Assembly: GCA_013176395.1 (NCBI GenBank)
Contig: JABMLP010000022.1
Location: 806,001-870,000 of the forward strand
From: Venturia oleaginea
Taxonomy: Eukaryota; Ascomycota; Dothideomycetes; Venturiales; Venturiaceae
Direction: 5' to 3'
Length of the DNA stretch: 64,000 nucleotides
Every line of letters begins with the position of its first letter. Within the stretch, counting starts at the first letter, position 1. Positions 52,291-63,171 of this stretch are shown here, piece after piece. The notes under the pieces were generated by a model. It was given only the letters and a program-made list of their open reading frames with translations, did not search any database and was not told the origin of the DNA. The translations under genes were made by a program, and so were the position numbers.

Positions 52291-53729
52291 GACCAAGCAC
52301 AGGGTTCCTCAAATCTGACTCCGCAGGGCGCTCGGACCCACCATCCCATCTCAATTTCCACGTATACACCAACTTGTCGCTCAATTTACCACCACCATGG
52401 CGCCTAGAACACCCAAAAGAAAGACTGCAAGGCGAGAATATGATACCACGAAGAGAATGCGATTTTTTCAGGCCGGGATTGCAAGAATGAGGCCGACGGC
52501 GTCGGTACAATCGCATACCTCCCTGAAATCAATATACCAACTTCTACCGCACGTAGTTGGCTTAAACTACGAGAACTTATTGGTGATGCAGCATTCAGAT
52601 CACAGAGAAAGAGCAGTTGCATCACAGGGCGGCCTACCAAAGTATCTGCTTCAGATCTTACCCGCCTTACGAACCAAGATGACCCCATACACGAAAAAGG
52701 CTGGCAGGAACAAGCCAATTCCTGCCCCGGCAAGCCTTCCGCAAAGACATTACAGCGTCACGTATGCAATGCAGGGGCTAGGCAATTCAAGAAGCGTTAT
52801 CAGAAGCAGATATCCCAGGCAAATCGGCCAAAGAGGGTTGAATACGGTAAAGAACACGAGAAAAAGACCATACTAGGCTTCTGGAGTTGGATTTGGTTCA
52901 CAGATGAAGCCCATTTTCAGTCAAAAGAACTCGCCAATGCACCTGAATATGAGCTACGCTTTCCAGGGCAAGAGAGAGGTGTCAATGAGGAGCTAGAAGG
53001 CGTTTTGGATGTTACTATTCACGTCGCCAGCGGCATCTCATACAACAAGAAAGGAAACCTCATATTCTACAAGGATCCGGCTGAGCCATCAGAGAAGGTC
53101 CGTAGGCAAGTCAAGCAGCCTAAACAACTCAAATACGAGCTGGATTCAGTGTACCAAGCCCGGCTGAAGGTCTGGCAAGACCTTAAGGCAAAGGAGGACG
53201 AAACACCAAAAGGAAACTGCATGACACAGGTTTTCTACGCCAAAAAGATACTGCCGCAACAAATTGAAGCTATTCAGGCCTTGGAGAAGCGTCACCAGCG
53301 CAAATACTGGCTTCAAGAGGATGGTGATCCTTCTCACGGAATCAAGTCACCTAACAGTGACCCTGCAGTCATAAAAAGAGAAGCAGACCTTCTATTACTT
53401 ATTCACCCTCCTCAATCATGTGATCTCAATCCCATTGAGTCTTGTTGGAACATCATTAAGTCCAGATTAGCTGGCAGGAGGTGGTCGTCGGTGGCCGGAG
53501 GTGGCTCATTTCAGGGCTGAAATCCAGGCAGAATGGGACAAGATAACGCTCACAATGATACGGAAAAGGATCAGAGAGATTCCAGAGAGATGTAAAATGA
53601 TTCAGCAAAAACCAGAGATCCATTGTAAGTCAAACGTGTGGTAAATAGCATAATACATTCAAGTTCAAAAGATGGGATGGTGGGTCCGAGCGCCCTGCGC
53701 AGTCAGATTTGAGGAACCCTGTGAAGGTT
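52291..53729 (+). mobile_element. Tc1/IS630-type DNA transposon (broken)
   Basis: Inverted repeats of about 53 bp, cacagggttcctcaaatctg at the left and its complement at the right, agree with one mismatch over most of their length. The outermost few bases are imperfect. TA dinucleotides at 52289-52290 and 53730-53731 could be the target duplication. It contains a DDE transposase pseudogene and ends 71 bp before the FAP7 start codon. Confidence 0.85.
52397..53644 (+). pseudogene. Tc1/IS630-type DDE transposase (two frameshifts)
   Basis: Begins MAPRTPKRKTARREYDTTKR. Near 52475 a one-base loss changes frame; the continuation reads CKNEADGVGTIAYLPEINIP to RPKRVEYGKEHEKKTILGFW. The catalytic residues are Asp in WFTDEAHF, Asp in LQEDGDPSHG and Glu in SCDLNPIESCWN. 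A 10-bp insertion at 53496-53505 (cggaggtggc, next to another ggtggc) shifts the frame again before HFRAEIQAEWDK; the intact tail would have ended at 53644. The insertion looks like slippage at a ggtggc repeat or an excision scar. Confidence 0.85.
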
Positions 53730-53800
53730 TAAAGATGTTACCAGACCACTTTGTAACACAAAAGTCTCAAGATTTTCTTTTGGAACAACAAACCACAAAC

Positions 53801-54406
53801 ATGGCGAGAACAAGCCCAAACATCGTTGTCACCGGCACGCCAGGCGTCGGGAAGACCAGCCACGCTGAAATGATTGCGGAAAAGACTGATTTGAAGCATC
53901 TAGCGATCAACAAGTTCGCCGAAGAAAATGACTGCTACGACGGCAGGGACGAGGATCTACAAACCTGGATTGTGGATGAGGACAAGGTATGCAATTGATA
54001 TTGATTGGGGAATTTTCGCGTCATGTTGGCACAATTGACTAATTCTACGAAGCTACTAGATGCCCTCGAAACCGAAGTCCCAGCTGGAGGCTACATCCTA
54101 GACTGGCATGCCTGCGACCTGTTCCCCAAATCCTGGATTGACCTCGTGGTTGTCATTCGATGCGATTCCACCATCCTGTTCGACCGTCTCACTGCCCGCA
54201 AATACAGCGCAAAGAAAATTGAGGAGAATATGGACGCGGAAATCATGCAAGTCTTGCTAGAAGAGGCGCGCGAAGCATACGACCAGGAGATCGTTGTCGA
54301 ATTGCAGAGCAGCTCTTTGGACGATATAGACAGCAATATGGAGAGGATACAAGCCTGGATCGCGAACTGGAAAGAGAACAACAAGGCAGAGGAGAAAGAT
54401 GCTTGA
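53801..54406 (+). CDS. FAP7: Adenylate kinase isoenzyme 6 / ribosome biogenesis factor FAP7
   Basis: Two exons (53801-53986, 54053-54406) give 179 aa, the usual length. The P-loop is VTGTPGVGKTSHAEM. The second half has EVPAGGYILDWHACDLFPKS, VVVIRCDSTILFDRL and the lid AKKIEENMDAEIMQVLLEEA. The intron has GTATGC and ACGAAG ends. FAP7 is a nucleus/cytoplasm NTPase that works with uS11 (RPS14) in the last steps of 18S rRNA maturation at site D; it is essential in yeast. The frame is open upstream to 53672, through the transposon end, but the ATG at 53801 matches the family start. Confidence 0.94.
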
Positions 54407-54415
54407 GGCATGCGC

Positions 54416-55195
54416 TCAGTCCGTGTTCTCTTTAAGCCACGCCTTCAGCTTGTCCAGCGCCTTGCCTCTGTGAGAGATGTTATTTTTCTCGACCTTTGGC
54501 ATCTCGGCATACGTCTGGCCCTCGTACTCGAAAGCTGAATCCCAGCCTGTGGAAGGTCAGCGGGAAGCCTGCGAGTATGCTTCAAGCAACAACTTACCAA
54601 AGACAGTGGGCCCTCTTGACGGCACAATCTTTCCCTGCAAAAACGTCAGCGATGTACAACACATGAGAGAAGGAGGTTGGGAACCACATGCATCCGTGCG
54701 ACCTTGGAAGAGGATAGGCTCATGGCCTGGACCTTCGGAGTATGCAAAAGTGGCTATGGCTTGGGCAGATTTGTCCTCGAAGCCGGCCAACATCTTATGC
54801 ATACCGTCGGGCCCAAGAGATTGAAGGAACCACTTGCTATACACATGTCAGTAGATATAGATGAACCAAAGTTGAATCAAAACAATCACGATTACCTACA
54901 TGTATGGACCTGGTAATTCGTTGTACGCGTTGAAAGCAAGACACGTATCTTCAGTCAAGACTGGACCTTTGATCTTAAAATATAATTAGCAATAATGAAT
55001 GACCATGAATCATGACGGTCGTACAATATCTGCCGCTCGCCGGCATTTATCGAGTGAGACCTCCTCGATTGTGCCTTGGATTTCAAGGAGGTCAAGGCTT
55101 TGATTTTTCAGCTCAATCTCATCACCCAGGATCGCGCGAACTTCTGCCAATTTATTCGCATTGCCGGTGATGAAGTTCAGTTCTTTGGGTGCCAT
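54416..55195 (-). CDS. HAM1: Inosine triphosphate pyrophosphatase
   Basis: Five exons (55195-55025, 54973-54900, 54836-54692, 54634-54598, 54546-54416) give 185 aa, the standard length. Motifs are [67 protein letters not shown] and [17 protein letters not shown]1 hydrolyses ITP, dITP and XTP to monophosphates and keeps deaminated purines out of nucleic acids. The intron after GRTD begins GCATGT, so a GC donor must be used; no GT donor gives the conserved GRTDGKIVP. The gene converges on FAP7 with 9 bp between the two stops. Confidence 0.94.
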
Positions 55196-55553
55196 CTTTC
55201 CTGCTACTTGGTTTTGTTTGAAGCGTGTGCGATCGTTCTTTGTTTCGCGGAATGTGAGAAAAGAGCTGGCCTGAACTTCTTTCGTCTGCGTTGGCAGTCT
55301 TTGTCTTGTATCTCGCGAAGGACAAGGATAAGAGGCAACTGTGAGTCAATCTTCTCGAGTTTCTGAGGTGTATCTCTGAGGCTGCTATCAAGGTATTTTG
55401 TTGTTGTTTCTCGATTCGGTTACCGCTTTCGGAGACGGACAAAACTTCTATGCTCCACCCTCCAGCATCAAGATACTCATCCATATCGATACAGAGGACA
55501 AATATGAGCTGACAGATGTTTTCAGGAGTTGAGAGAAAGGCTTCAACGCCCAA
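55196..55553. promoter_or_regulatory. Divergent promoter of HAM1 and the P450-like gene
   Basis: 358 bp between two start codons on opposite strands. No specific binding site is claimed. Confidence 0.5.
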
Positions 55554-57439
55554 ATGAATCAGATCCGCGAGGCCTTCGAAGGCTTCCTCCAATCGACTGG
55601 TCTCGATGTCCCGACATTGGTCATTACTATCATCACCACAGCAGTTTCTATATCGCTGCTCACGCGACTTGTCAGCGGAAGTTCTTCTGGAAAGGTGGGT
55701 GGGCCAGGTCAAACTAGTTCTCCACCATTACTGCCGTATTGGATTCCCTATCTCGGCCACTTCATACCTTTCGTGTATGATCAAGAATCTGTCTTGAAGG
55801 ATGCAAGGTATGTTGTTTGATTCCTTCATCATAAACAGGTGGCTGAAGAAAACTACAGGAAGGCTTCTCCCGCAGGAGTATTTGCTCTCAGATTGGCAAG
55901 CAAGAGGCACAACTTCATATATTCACCGGTCTTGATCAAAAAGCTACTGGCGCAAGAAGAAACTTCCATCTCAGAAGAGCCATTCAGGTTAAGATTGATG
56001 ATAAATGCCTTCGGTCTATCAGCCAAAGAAGCAAGTCTATATCAAGCGATTATACCTCAGCTTGATGCTGCCATTCTCCCTCACCTTCGGCTCAGCAATG
56101 TGTCGGAGGAGACTTTAAAGGCGACGATGACACATCTTGAAGGAAACCTACCAGATCTGATCACTTTCAATCCTAGTATGGTAGATCAGGAGCCTTGGGT
56201 AAGTGAGAATGTTATTTCGGGCTCGAGCTCAACTAAGAAAGACTGCCAGGAACGTTTGGCTTATCTTGAGCCAACGAAAGACGAAGAAGGTGTCATAGCC
56301 AGTCTGCTGTAAGCTGAGCTACCGCTTGTAACGATTGTATGTGCTAACAATACTCTAGGCCACTTGTGTTTATATTCATGACCCATATGACGACAGACTC
56401 CTTGGTCACTCAATCTATTCTCTCCGACTCAGACCACCACGAGATAGCTCCTCTTCTCCTGTCCTTCATGCAATCGTTTCAACTACTCCTCACAGGTCTA
56501 CCTCGAACAGTACCTCACCCTCGCCTACCATCCGCCCACATAACCAGGAGAAAACTACTCAGCCACTTATCAACACTCACAGAAGAAGTCTTGGAGGACG
56601 CCGAAATGCAGGGTCCTCTTCTAGAAGCTCGTCAAGCTGTTTTGGACGAAGATCAAGTGCCACAGAACGTCCGGACAGCCGACTTACTTGCATTACTCTG
56701 GAGCGTCAGCATGCCGCATGTTATCGCCTTCTGGATGCTCGCACATATCATCTCCGACTCCGAAGTCCTCGGAGAGATAAGAGCAGAAACTAGCAAATAC
56801 ACCAAAGTAGTCCAGGACCAAGCAATCATGGGATTTTCCGTCCCACCGAGAGTCTCAATTGACGCCAAAGGTCTTCTTAATTCGTGTCCTCTTCTAAAGA
56901 GCGCATATATTGAGAGCGTTCGCCTTTACTCTCGTGGCTCAAGAGCTGGCGTCGTCACGAAGGATTTCGAGCTGGAGAGTCGGGAAGCGACTAAGGTATT
57001 CAAGTCAGGCGAGAAGTGGGTTTTCAAGAAAGGGGAGTGGGTTGATACATCGAATTGGCTGTCCAATACCGATCCTTCGAATTTTGTGGGGGCGGATAAG
57101 TGGAACGCTAGGTGCCATGTTGTTGAGGACGAAAATGGGGTGGAGACGGCTGAGTGGGGGAGTGTCTTGAAAAGTAAGTCTACACCTGTCGTGAAGTATC
57201 GAGCTTATGCTAATGTGGTTGTTGCAGTTGAGGCTTCTGGATCGGAAGATGTTAAGGATCAATGCGAGATGATGTGTTTGGCTTTTATTGCTGGGACTCT
57301 TGCGCTTTGGGACTTTGAGCCGGCTGGACCTAAGGGGTGGGTTGTACCTGAGGCGCAGTTCGCTGTTGGTGTTGCTTTGCCCAGTGGCGATTTCAGGGCT
57401 ACCATCAGGAAGAGGAAATTGTCCAAGGAAGTGAAATAG
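55554..57439 (+). CDS. Cytochrome P450-like protein lacking a recognisable heme cysteine
   Basis: Five exons (55554-55807, 55859-56198, 56250-56308, 56359-57173, 57228-57439) give 559 aa. The N-terminal membrane anchor is VPTLVITIITTAVSISLLTR, then the proline-rich hinge PPLLPYWIPYLGHF. The I-helix region (ADLLALLWSVSMPHVIAFWM) and the K-helix ExxR (YIESVRLYSR) are present. The region where FxxGxxxCxG should lie reads EASGSEDVKDQCEMMCLAFI, then AGTLALWDFEP. The downstream helix is recognisable, but no Cys sits in the ligand position. The last intron is 54 nt, so retention keeps the frame and does not restore the motif. Overall layout resembles fungal CYP7/8-like P450s. As sequenced it should not form a normal thiolate-heme enzyme. 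Confidence 0.75.
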
Positions 57440-57560
57440 GGACGGGGAAAACAGCAGGAGGCCATGACGAGCACGGCATGCCTATGTAGGACAAGATTAG
57501 GAATCCCATATATGACCTGGTGATATCGAGAAGTGCAGACCGGCATATATCGTTGTACAA

Positions 57561-59568
57561 TCATAGCTTCTCCTCCCCTTCAGTACCGGTCATTTCATCG
57601 TCTTTCTCTCGGCCATTCATCTCTTCATCCACCGTCTCTTCCGTCTTCGATTTCTTCTCCGCAGTCTCTCCCTCCGCCTTACCCTCCGCCTTCCTCTTTT
57701 TACCAAACTTGCCTCTCGCCTCTACCTTAACACCCTCCGCAGGCAACACCCGTGTAGCACTAAAGATATACCCCTCACTACCCCCCCGACTCGTCATCAT
57801 CGGATGCGTCCTCATAGGCAAAACCTGCCACTCCCTAGCCCTAGAAGTCTGCAACATTGGATTCAAAACTAAAGTCGGATTAACAGGAAAATCCTCCTCA
57901 TTCTTCAAAGCGTCAAGATCCCCAGCCTGAAGCAGCCTCACATACGCCCCCTTCCTATCTCTCGAGTACATATCCATGAGAATTGTTAATGGCTCGGGGG
58001 AGGGGGAGTAGACGACTATTTGGCCCCCGCCGCGGACGAGGGGGACGCAGTGTTTCATGATGGCTGTGGGATCCATTGTTGATGCTACGATCAGAGCGTC
58101 GAAACCGCCTTCTCGTGTCGCATCGACCGTTGTCTTTGTTTTTTCCCATCTTCTTCTTTTCCTGAAGTACGCTCCTCGCTTGCCGCTCTTTAATGCTTGT
58201 AATTGCGCTGTTGACAGTTCTGGTGGTTCGCTGTAGAGAGAGTCGGAAGCGGGATCGAGGAGTTGCAGCCAGGTTAATGATTTGAGGTGCGTGAAGAGTG
58301 GATGGGTTGGTGATGGTTCTTCGGGTGTGAAGCCGAAGTATTTTAGGTGGGAGAGGTTTGGTTGGGTGTTGGCGTGGAGGACTGTTATTGTGTTTGAGGT
58401 TGCTGAACATTGTTGGGTCATGTTTTTTGGCGCCCGTTTGGCTGGTTTCGAAGTGGTTTTTGCTTTGGGTAGTGAGGTTGGCTTGGTTATGGTACCTGGG
58501 GCATCTGAATGTGACGGGTTTGTGGTCGGATTTTCGTCCATCGGTTTTGTTTCTGCTGGCTTTGAGTCTGGTTTGATCGTCTCTGTTCCATTTGTTGTTG
58601 ACGGCTGAGCATCAATATCCATCGCTTTTGATGAGCCTTCGCCGTCGTCATCTTCACTTTCTGCCTCATTTTGTGAATAGAGTATGCCCATTCTGTCAGC
58701 CATTGCCGCTACCACCAGGCCGCATGTGTCATCGACCACCAGGTATCTGCCTGCCACCGGCTTTTTTTCTACAGATGGCGCTACGTCCTGAGAATCTATG
58801 TGACCTCCCTCCGCTGCTTCAATATTTGCATTCGGATCCTCGTTGTGGTGAACATTGGCCCAGCTTAACAACAGACCCAACGTCTCTTCTCTCATTTCCA
58901 TGATTCTGGAGACGTCTTTGTCTAACCAAAGCTGAGATAGCAAACCGACATCCATTGGCAGTACTGTGAATCTCTTCATATACTTTTTTGCCTTTCTCAA
59001 CGTGTATTTCGCCAAAGAAAATGACGTTTTTTCATTGAGTGCTGAATGCGCAGCCATAATTTTTGAAATAATTTCTTTTCCGGACCCACTGGCAGCTTTC
59101 TTCAGCTCTTCGATCTCTATCATGCTAAGAGCTTGCCGTGAAGGGTCATCAACGGTGAGTCGATTATTTCGCATGATGACTTGCCCATCTTCACCGACGA
59201 TGTCGAACTGATTGCCGTCATCTGCTTCTGCTTGCTCGTCCCTTGACTCTGTGGGTACTTCGATTTTTTCTGACAGCGCTTCTGCATGAAGCTCAGATGC
59301 CGGCACGATTCTGAGCGTTGCCGATTTCTTGCTGTCTTGACATTCGAGTACTTCGTATGTGAAGTGATATGGTCGACCAAGAAGCAAATTTGACGGGAAA
59401 GATCCAAATTTTCCAATGCTTATCGTACTACCTTAGAGTCAGCATATGGATGGCAAAATCAACGCCGGGTCACTTCACATACGTATTTGGCTGTATCTCG
59501 ACTGGTTTAAGTAACCCAGATGGCAACCTGAGCACGATTTGCGCTCCAGGTCGAATGACTGAATGCAT
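57561..59568 (-). CDS. TRM6: tRNA m1A58 methyltransferase non-catalytic subunit
   Basis: Two exons (59568-59483, 59418-57561) give 647 aa. The start reads MHSVIRPGAQIVLRLPSGLL, and the 64-nt intron joins QPNT to IGKFGSFPSN. TRM6/GCD10 features are LLLGRPYHFTYEVL, DNRL-like RNNRLTVDD, SFSLAKYTLRKAKKYMKRF and the conserved YLVVDDTCGLVVAAMADRMG. The C-terminal domain (FDALIVASTMDPTAIM, GGGQIVVYSPSPEPL) matches the degenerate methyltransferase fold. A low-complexity linker separates the halves and the tail is Lys/Glu-rich. With catalytic TRM61 it forms the nuclear enzyme that modifies A58 in the T-loop, needed for initiator tRNA stability. Confidence 0.92.
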
Positions 59569-59912
59569 GTTGTTGATAGGAATATTCCCAGCTTTTTTCG
59601 AAACCCAAAGTTTCCCAGAGATTCACCGCGAGCAGATTCTTGCTGTTATGAATATGCCATATATTCCCGGTCATAAAAGTGGTGGAATTTGATCGCAAGG
59701 TTCGATATGTCGCTTAGCAAAATTTGTTGTAGATAGTTCTTGCTGAACTTGAAATTGAATTTCAAGCGAGAGGATTCCAGGTCAGGATTCCCGGAGGTTG
59801 ATGTTGTTGCGCAAAAAGTCGTTGTGAAAACGGGAGTCTATTGGGTTTTTCCTACCACGACCCCTACCGATGTAATTTTGTCACCTCCAACCCTGGACAT
59901 CAAACCATCGCC
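59569..59912. promoter_or_regulatory. Divergent promoter of TRM6 and WDR70
   Basis: 344 bp between the two opposed start codons; both neighbours are housekeeping-type genes. No site is claimed. Confidence 0.5.
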
Positions 59913-61667
59913 ATGGACCAAGACCCTACGGAAGAAGCAGCTCTCCGAGCGCTTCTCGGAACTTCATCATTTGGAAAACAGAGTCGCGCCGCCAATACCG
60001 AAGCGCAAATTGAGCTGTCGAAGCGCAAGCCGGTCGCATCCAAAATCGAGCTCAGCTATGCCTCGAGTGATGAAGGAAGCGGAAAGTCAGAGGATGAGAA
60101 GGACAACGACGACGAGGAGGAGGACGATGACGATGACGACGACGACGACGACGAGGAATTCCCAGTATTACACGAGCTCGTCCTGAAGACTCATGAACGG
60201 CCTGTTACCAGCCTCACGGTGGATCCTTCAGGAGCTCGATTGGTTTCTGGCTCAACGGACTGTTCCTTCAAGATGCACGACTTCTCCTCCATGACACCGA
60301 CGACGCTGCGCGCCTTTCGATCCGTTGATCCATCAGAGACAAAGATGTCTTCCAGCTCAGAAGCACATCCCATTCACCAGGTCACATTCAACCCGCTCTC
60401 TCCAAGCCAGATGCTTGTTATAAATGCCCTCCCGCAAGCAAAGATATTCAGTCGCGACGGAGAGATGCTGATAGAGTTTGTCAAAGGTGACCCGTACCTT
60501 CGCGATATGCACAACACCAAAGGACATGTTTCGGAAGTTACATGCGGCGCATGGCATCCTACAGATAGAGGATTTTGTGTAACCGGAGGCACTGATAGCA
60601 CCCTCAGAATATGGGACGTGACCAACAAGCGTGCTCAGAAAGAGGTCATCGTGTTCAAGTCCAAAGTGCCGGGAACTGCTGGCAGATCTCGCATAACGGC
60701 AGTAGCATGGGGTGCGCCAGCTCAAGGAGGCTCAAATATGCTTGTAGCTGCTGCTCTAGATGGAACCTTGGTCATGTACAGCGGCGAAGGTCCACACCAC
60801 CGACCAGCTGCGGAAGTACGCGATGCACACACCCGGGATACATGGACGAGCGGATTAGCAATAAGTCGAGACGGGAATTTGGTCGTCTCTCGTGGGGGAG
60901 ACGATACGGTGAAACTCTGGGATACTCGCAAGTTCAAACAACCAATTACCACTCAGTCGTACCCATCTATATCATCTCAATATCCGACTGCAAACATTCA
61001 ATTCTCGCCATCATCGGCGAACATCATTATGGGATCGGAAACTGGAAATCTACATATTCTCAATCCAGCAACATTGAAGCCGGACCACTCCACGCCAGTG
61101 ACGCCAGGATCACCTCTTATCAGTGTCCTTTGGCACGAGAAGATGAATCAGATTATCACTGGGTCAGCGAATGGGGAAACACATGTGCTGTATAACCCAA
61201 CAACCTCCTCCGGTGGTGCCAAATTAGTCATGAGCAAGGCACCGAAACGTCGCCATATTGACGACGATCCGAGTCGAACTATGGACTTATCGCAGGGCAT
61301 CTCCGGTGATAGCATCATGACACCAGGAGGCATTCTCACGAATTCCAACCAATCCAGCTTTGCTTCTCGGCATCCCACAATTGGGCTCACCGCTACAGGC
61401 AGGAGTCGAGATCCCAGGAGGCCACACATTCCATTCACAGGTCCATTTTCGAAGAATGGCCCTGCGACCGAAGAGCACATCAAATCAAGCATCCCTCTCA
61501 GTTCGATGCGTGATGAAGATCCGCGAGAAGCCCTCCTTAAGTACGCTGACAAATCGAAAAAGGATCCCATATTCACCGCAGCATGGAAGGACACACAGCC
61601 AATCACTCAGTATGCTGAACTTAGCGACGAGGAAGAGGCACCGGATGCTAAAAAGCAGAAGAGATGA
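59913..61667 (+). CDS. wdr70: WD40-repeat protein, WDR70 family
   Basis: Single exon, 584 aa from ATG 59913 (MDQDPTEEAALRALLGTSSF); the frame is open to 59841 but earlier codons look like leader. An acidic run of Asp/Glu precedes the propeller. The WD40 repeats include HERPVTSLTVDPSGARLVSG, GHVSEVTCGAWHPTDRGFCV, DSTLRIWD and DDTVKLWDTRKFKQP. The C-terminal third matches the WDR70 extension (FTGPFSKNGPATEEHI, DPREALLKYADKSKKDPIF, AAWKDTQP). WDR70 proteins act with CUL4-DDB1 ligase and promote histone H2B ubiquitylation at DNA breaks. The extension after the propeller is the main ground for this name. Confidence 0.88.
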   Translation: MDQDPTEEAALRALLGTSSFGKQSRAANTEAQIELSKRKPVASKIELSYASSDEGSGKSEDEKDNDDEEEDDDDDDDDDDEEFPVLHELVLKTHERPVTSLTVDPSGARLVSGSTDCSFKMHDFSSMTPTTLRAFRSVDPSETKMSSSSEAHPIHQVTFNPLSPSQMLVINALPQAKIFSRDGEMLIEFVKGDPYLRDMHNTKGHVSEVTCGAWHPTDRGFCVTGGTDSTLRIWDVTNKRAQKEVIVFKSKVPGTAGRSRITAVAWGAPAQGGSNMLVAAALDGTLVMYSGEGPHHRPAAEVRDAHTRDTWTSGLAISRDGNLVVSRGGDDTVKLWDTRKFKQPITTQSYPSISSQYPTANIQFSPSSANIIMGSETGNLHILNPATLKPDHSTPVTPGSPLISVLWHEKMNQIITGSANGETHVLYNPTTSSGGAKLVMSKAPKRRHIDDDPSRTMDLSQGISGDSIMTPGGILTNSNQSSFASRHPTIGLTATGRSRDPRRPHIPFTGPFSKNGPATEEHIKSSIPLSSMRDEDPREALLKYADKSKKDPIFTAAWKDTQPITQYAELSDEEEAPDAKKQKR

Positions 61668-61896
61668 TGTTATACCAATGACAGATGAAGGAAGAATCCG
61701 ATTTGAGTCAGCTACGGAAAGCAATGGGCACAGAAAATACTCGTATGTATTGATTTACCGATAACTGTAACCATTGTGCTAAACCACACCAGAACGTTTG
61801 AAACAAGAGCCTCACATTACAGGCCTAAAACTTTAGCAAACAGGGTACCTTTAGTTCGTCCATGCCTGCACCATCGACACGCTCCCCATTTGCATC

Positions 61897-63171
61897 TCAA
61901 TCTGTGTCCGCATCTGGCAGTTCGAGCCAGTCATGGACTACCGCCGCTTGAACTTCTGCTCTCTCACCACCGACGTTTACAGGCTCGTCGTGGCGCTCTT
62001 TCTTGACCATAAAGTGTTTGTGCCATTCTTCTGTGGTTCCGGTCATATTGGAGGTGTCTACGTCTTGATAATATTGGTCCAAGGACACATATGTGGTTTG
62101 CAAATGCGGGTCGCTGTCTAGTTCGACCAAAACGCGCTCTCCATCATTTCCCATCCTCTTCTCCCGGTCAACGTCGTATTGATGGCCGCATGGGTTCCTT
62201 GTATCTAATGGTTCCAAGTCTCGAGCCATGGCCTTGTTTCGAACATCTGCTGTTGCACAACTGGACAACGTCTCTTTACTCGGAGCTTGGTTCTTCGGGC
62301 GAGGGGGCAGTGAACGATAGGAATCGACTGAAGGGTTCACGCGGAGCCCATCAGGTTGTCGCAGAGTGTCTATGGTCCTTTGTCTAGCAGGTATGGGTTG
62401 CACAAACGCTGTCTGCGTTGAGCCGTGATCCCGCTTGCTTTCATTCCGGATGGTAAGCCGTCCCATCGCAGCACAATCGCTGTGCAGCTCGGTGATGATG
62501 CGTCGATGTTCTCTTGGTGCTCGTTGGTATGTTGTCGAGTTGAATTGCTGGTCGTCTTGACCAGGCTGCGTGTATTCGGCGACGCCTACTTGTAATATGC
62601 TGTTCGCTCGCTCCACGCTGAGCCCTTCACCTCGGAGTTTGCACAATTCCAGCCACAGCATGTCGCACATGATTTGTCGAGCAAATCTACATGATCCGAT
62701 CCAAATTTCTCCATGAGCCTGTGTAGGGTCAATTAGCTCCTCTCTGGTCCTCAAAGCACAGAATTGTGAGCCGTCCAATTTCCACCAAGCAACGAGCTCT
62801 TGAACCGCCATTGTGTGCGAAATGCAAACAGGAATACTGGGTTCGATACGAGAACGATTTAGTGTAAGAATGCGATAGACCCAGCGTTGCATGGAGTTGT
62901 GGGAAGCATGTTGCAGCTTATCAAGAGAGTAGGCAGGTGGAGCGAAATGCGCGGCCTGTTGAATCTCGTTCTTCTGCTGTGGTACTTTGAAGTCGTTCCA
63001 TTCATCGACGATGTTGGCGAAATGTTCGTCGTTGGAAAATCGCGATAACAGTGAGAGGTAACGAGATGAATCGGGCACTGGAGCTGAATCGGCATAAGGG
63101 ACAAGATTTGGTCGTAAATGATTGTCGAAGACTCCACGGTAGGAGAAACCGAAGGGTAATTGGTTATCCAT
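61897..63171 (-). CDS. Hypothetical protein, 424 aa
   Basis: Single exon starting MDNQLPFGFSYRGVFDNHLR. The N-terminal half is helical and regular (YLSLLSRFSNDEHFANIVDE, MQRWVYRILTLNRSRIEPSI, VQELVAWWKLDG, ARQIMCDMLWLELCKLRGEG) and the C-terminal half is charged and disordered-looking. No membrane segment, signal peptide or known domain was recognised. It converges on WDR70 with about 230 bp between stops. Confidence 0.65.
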   Translation of the reverse strand: MDNQLPFGFSYRGVFDNHLRPNLVPYADSAPVPDSSRYLSLLSRFSNDEHFANIVDEWNDFKVPQQKNEIQQAAHFAPPAYSLDKLQHASHNSMQRWVYRILTLNRSRIEPSIPVCISHTMAVQELVAWWKLDGSQFCALRTREELIDPTQAHGEIWIGSCRFARQIMCDMLWLELCKLRGEGLSVERANSILQVGVAEYTQPGQDDQQFNSTTYQRAPREHRRIITELHSDCAAMGRLTIRNESKRDHGSTQTAFVQPIPARQRTIDTLRQPDGLRVNPSVDSYRSLPPRPKNQAPSKETLSSCATADVRNKAMARDLEPLDTRNPCGHQYDVDREKRMGNDGERVLVELDSDPHLQTTYVSLDQYYQDVDTSNMTGTTEEWHKHFMVKKERHDEPVNVGGERAEVQAAVVHDWLELPDADTD

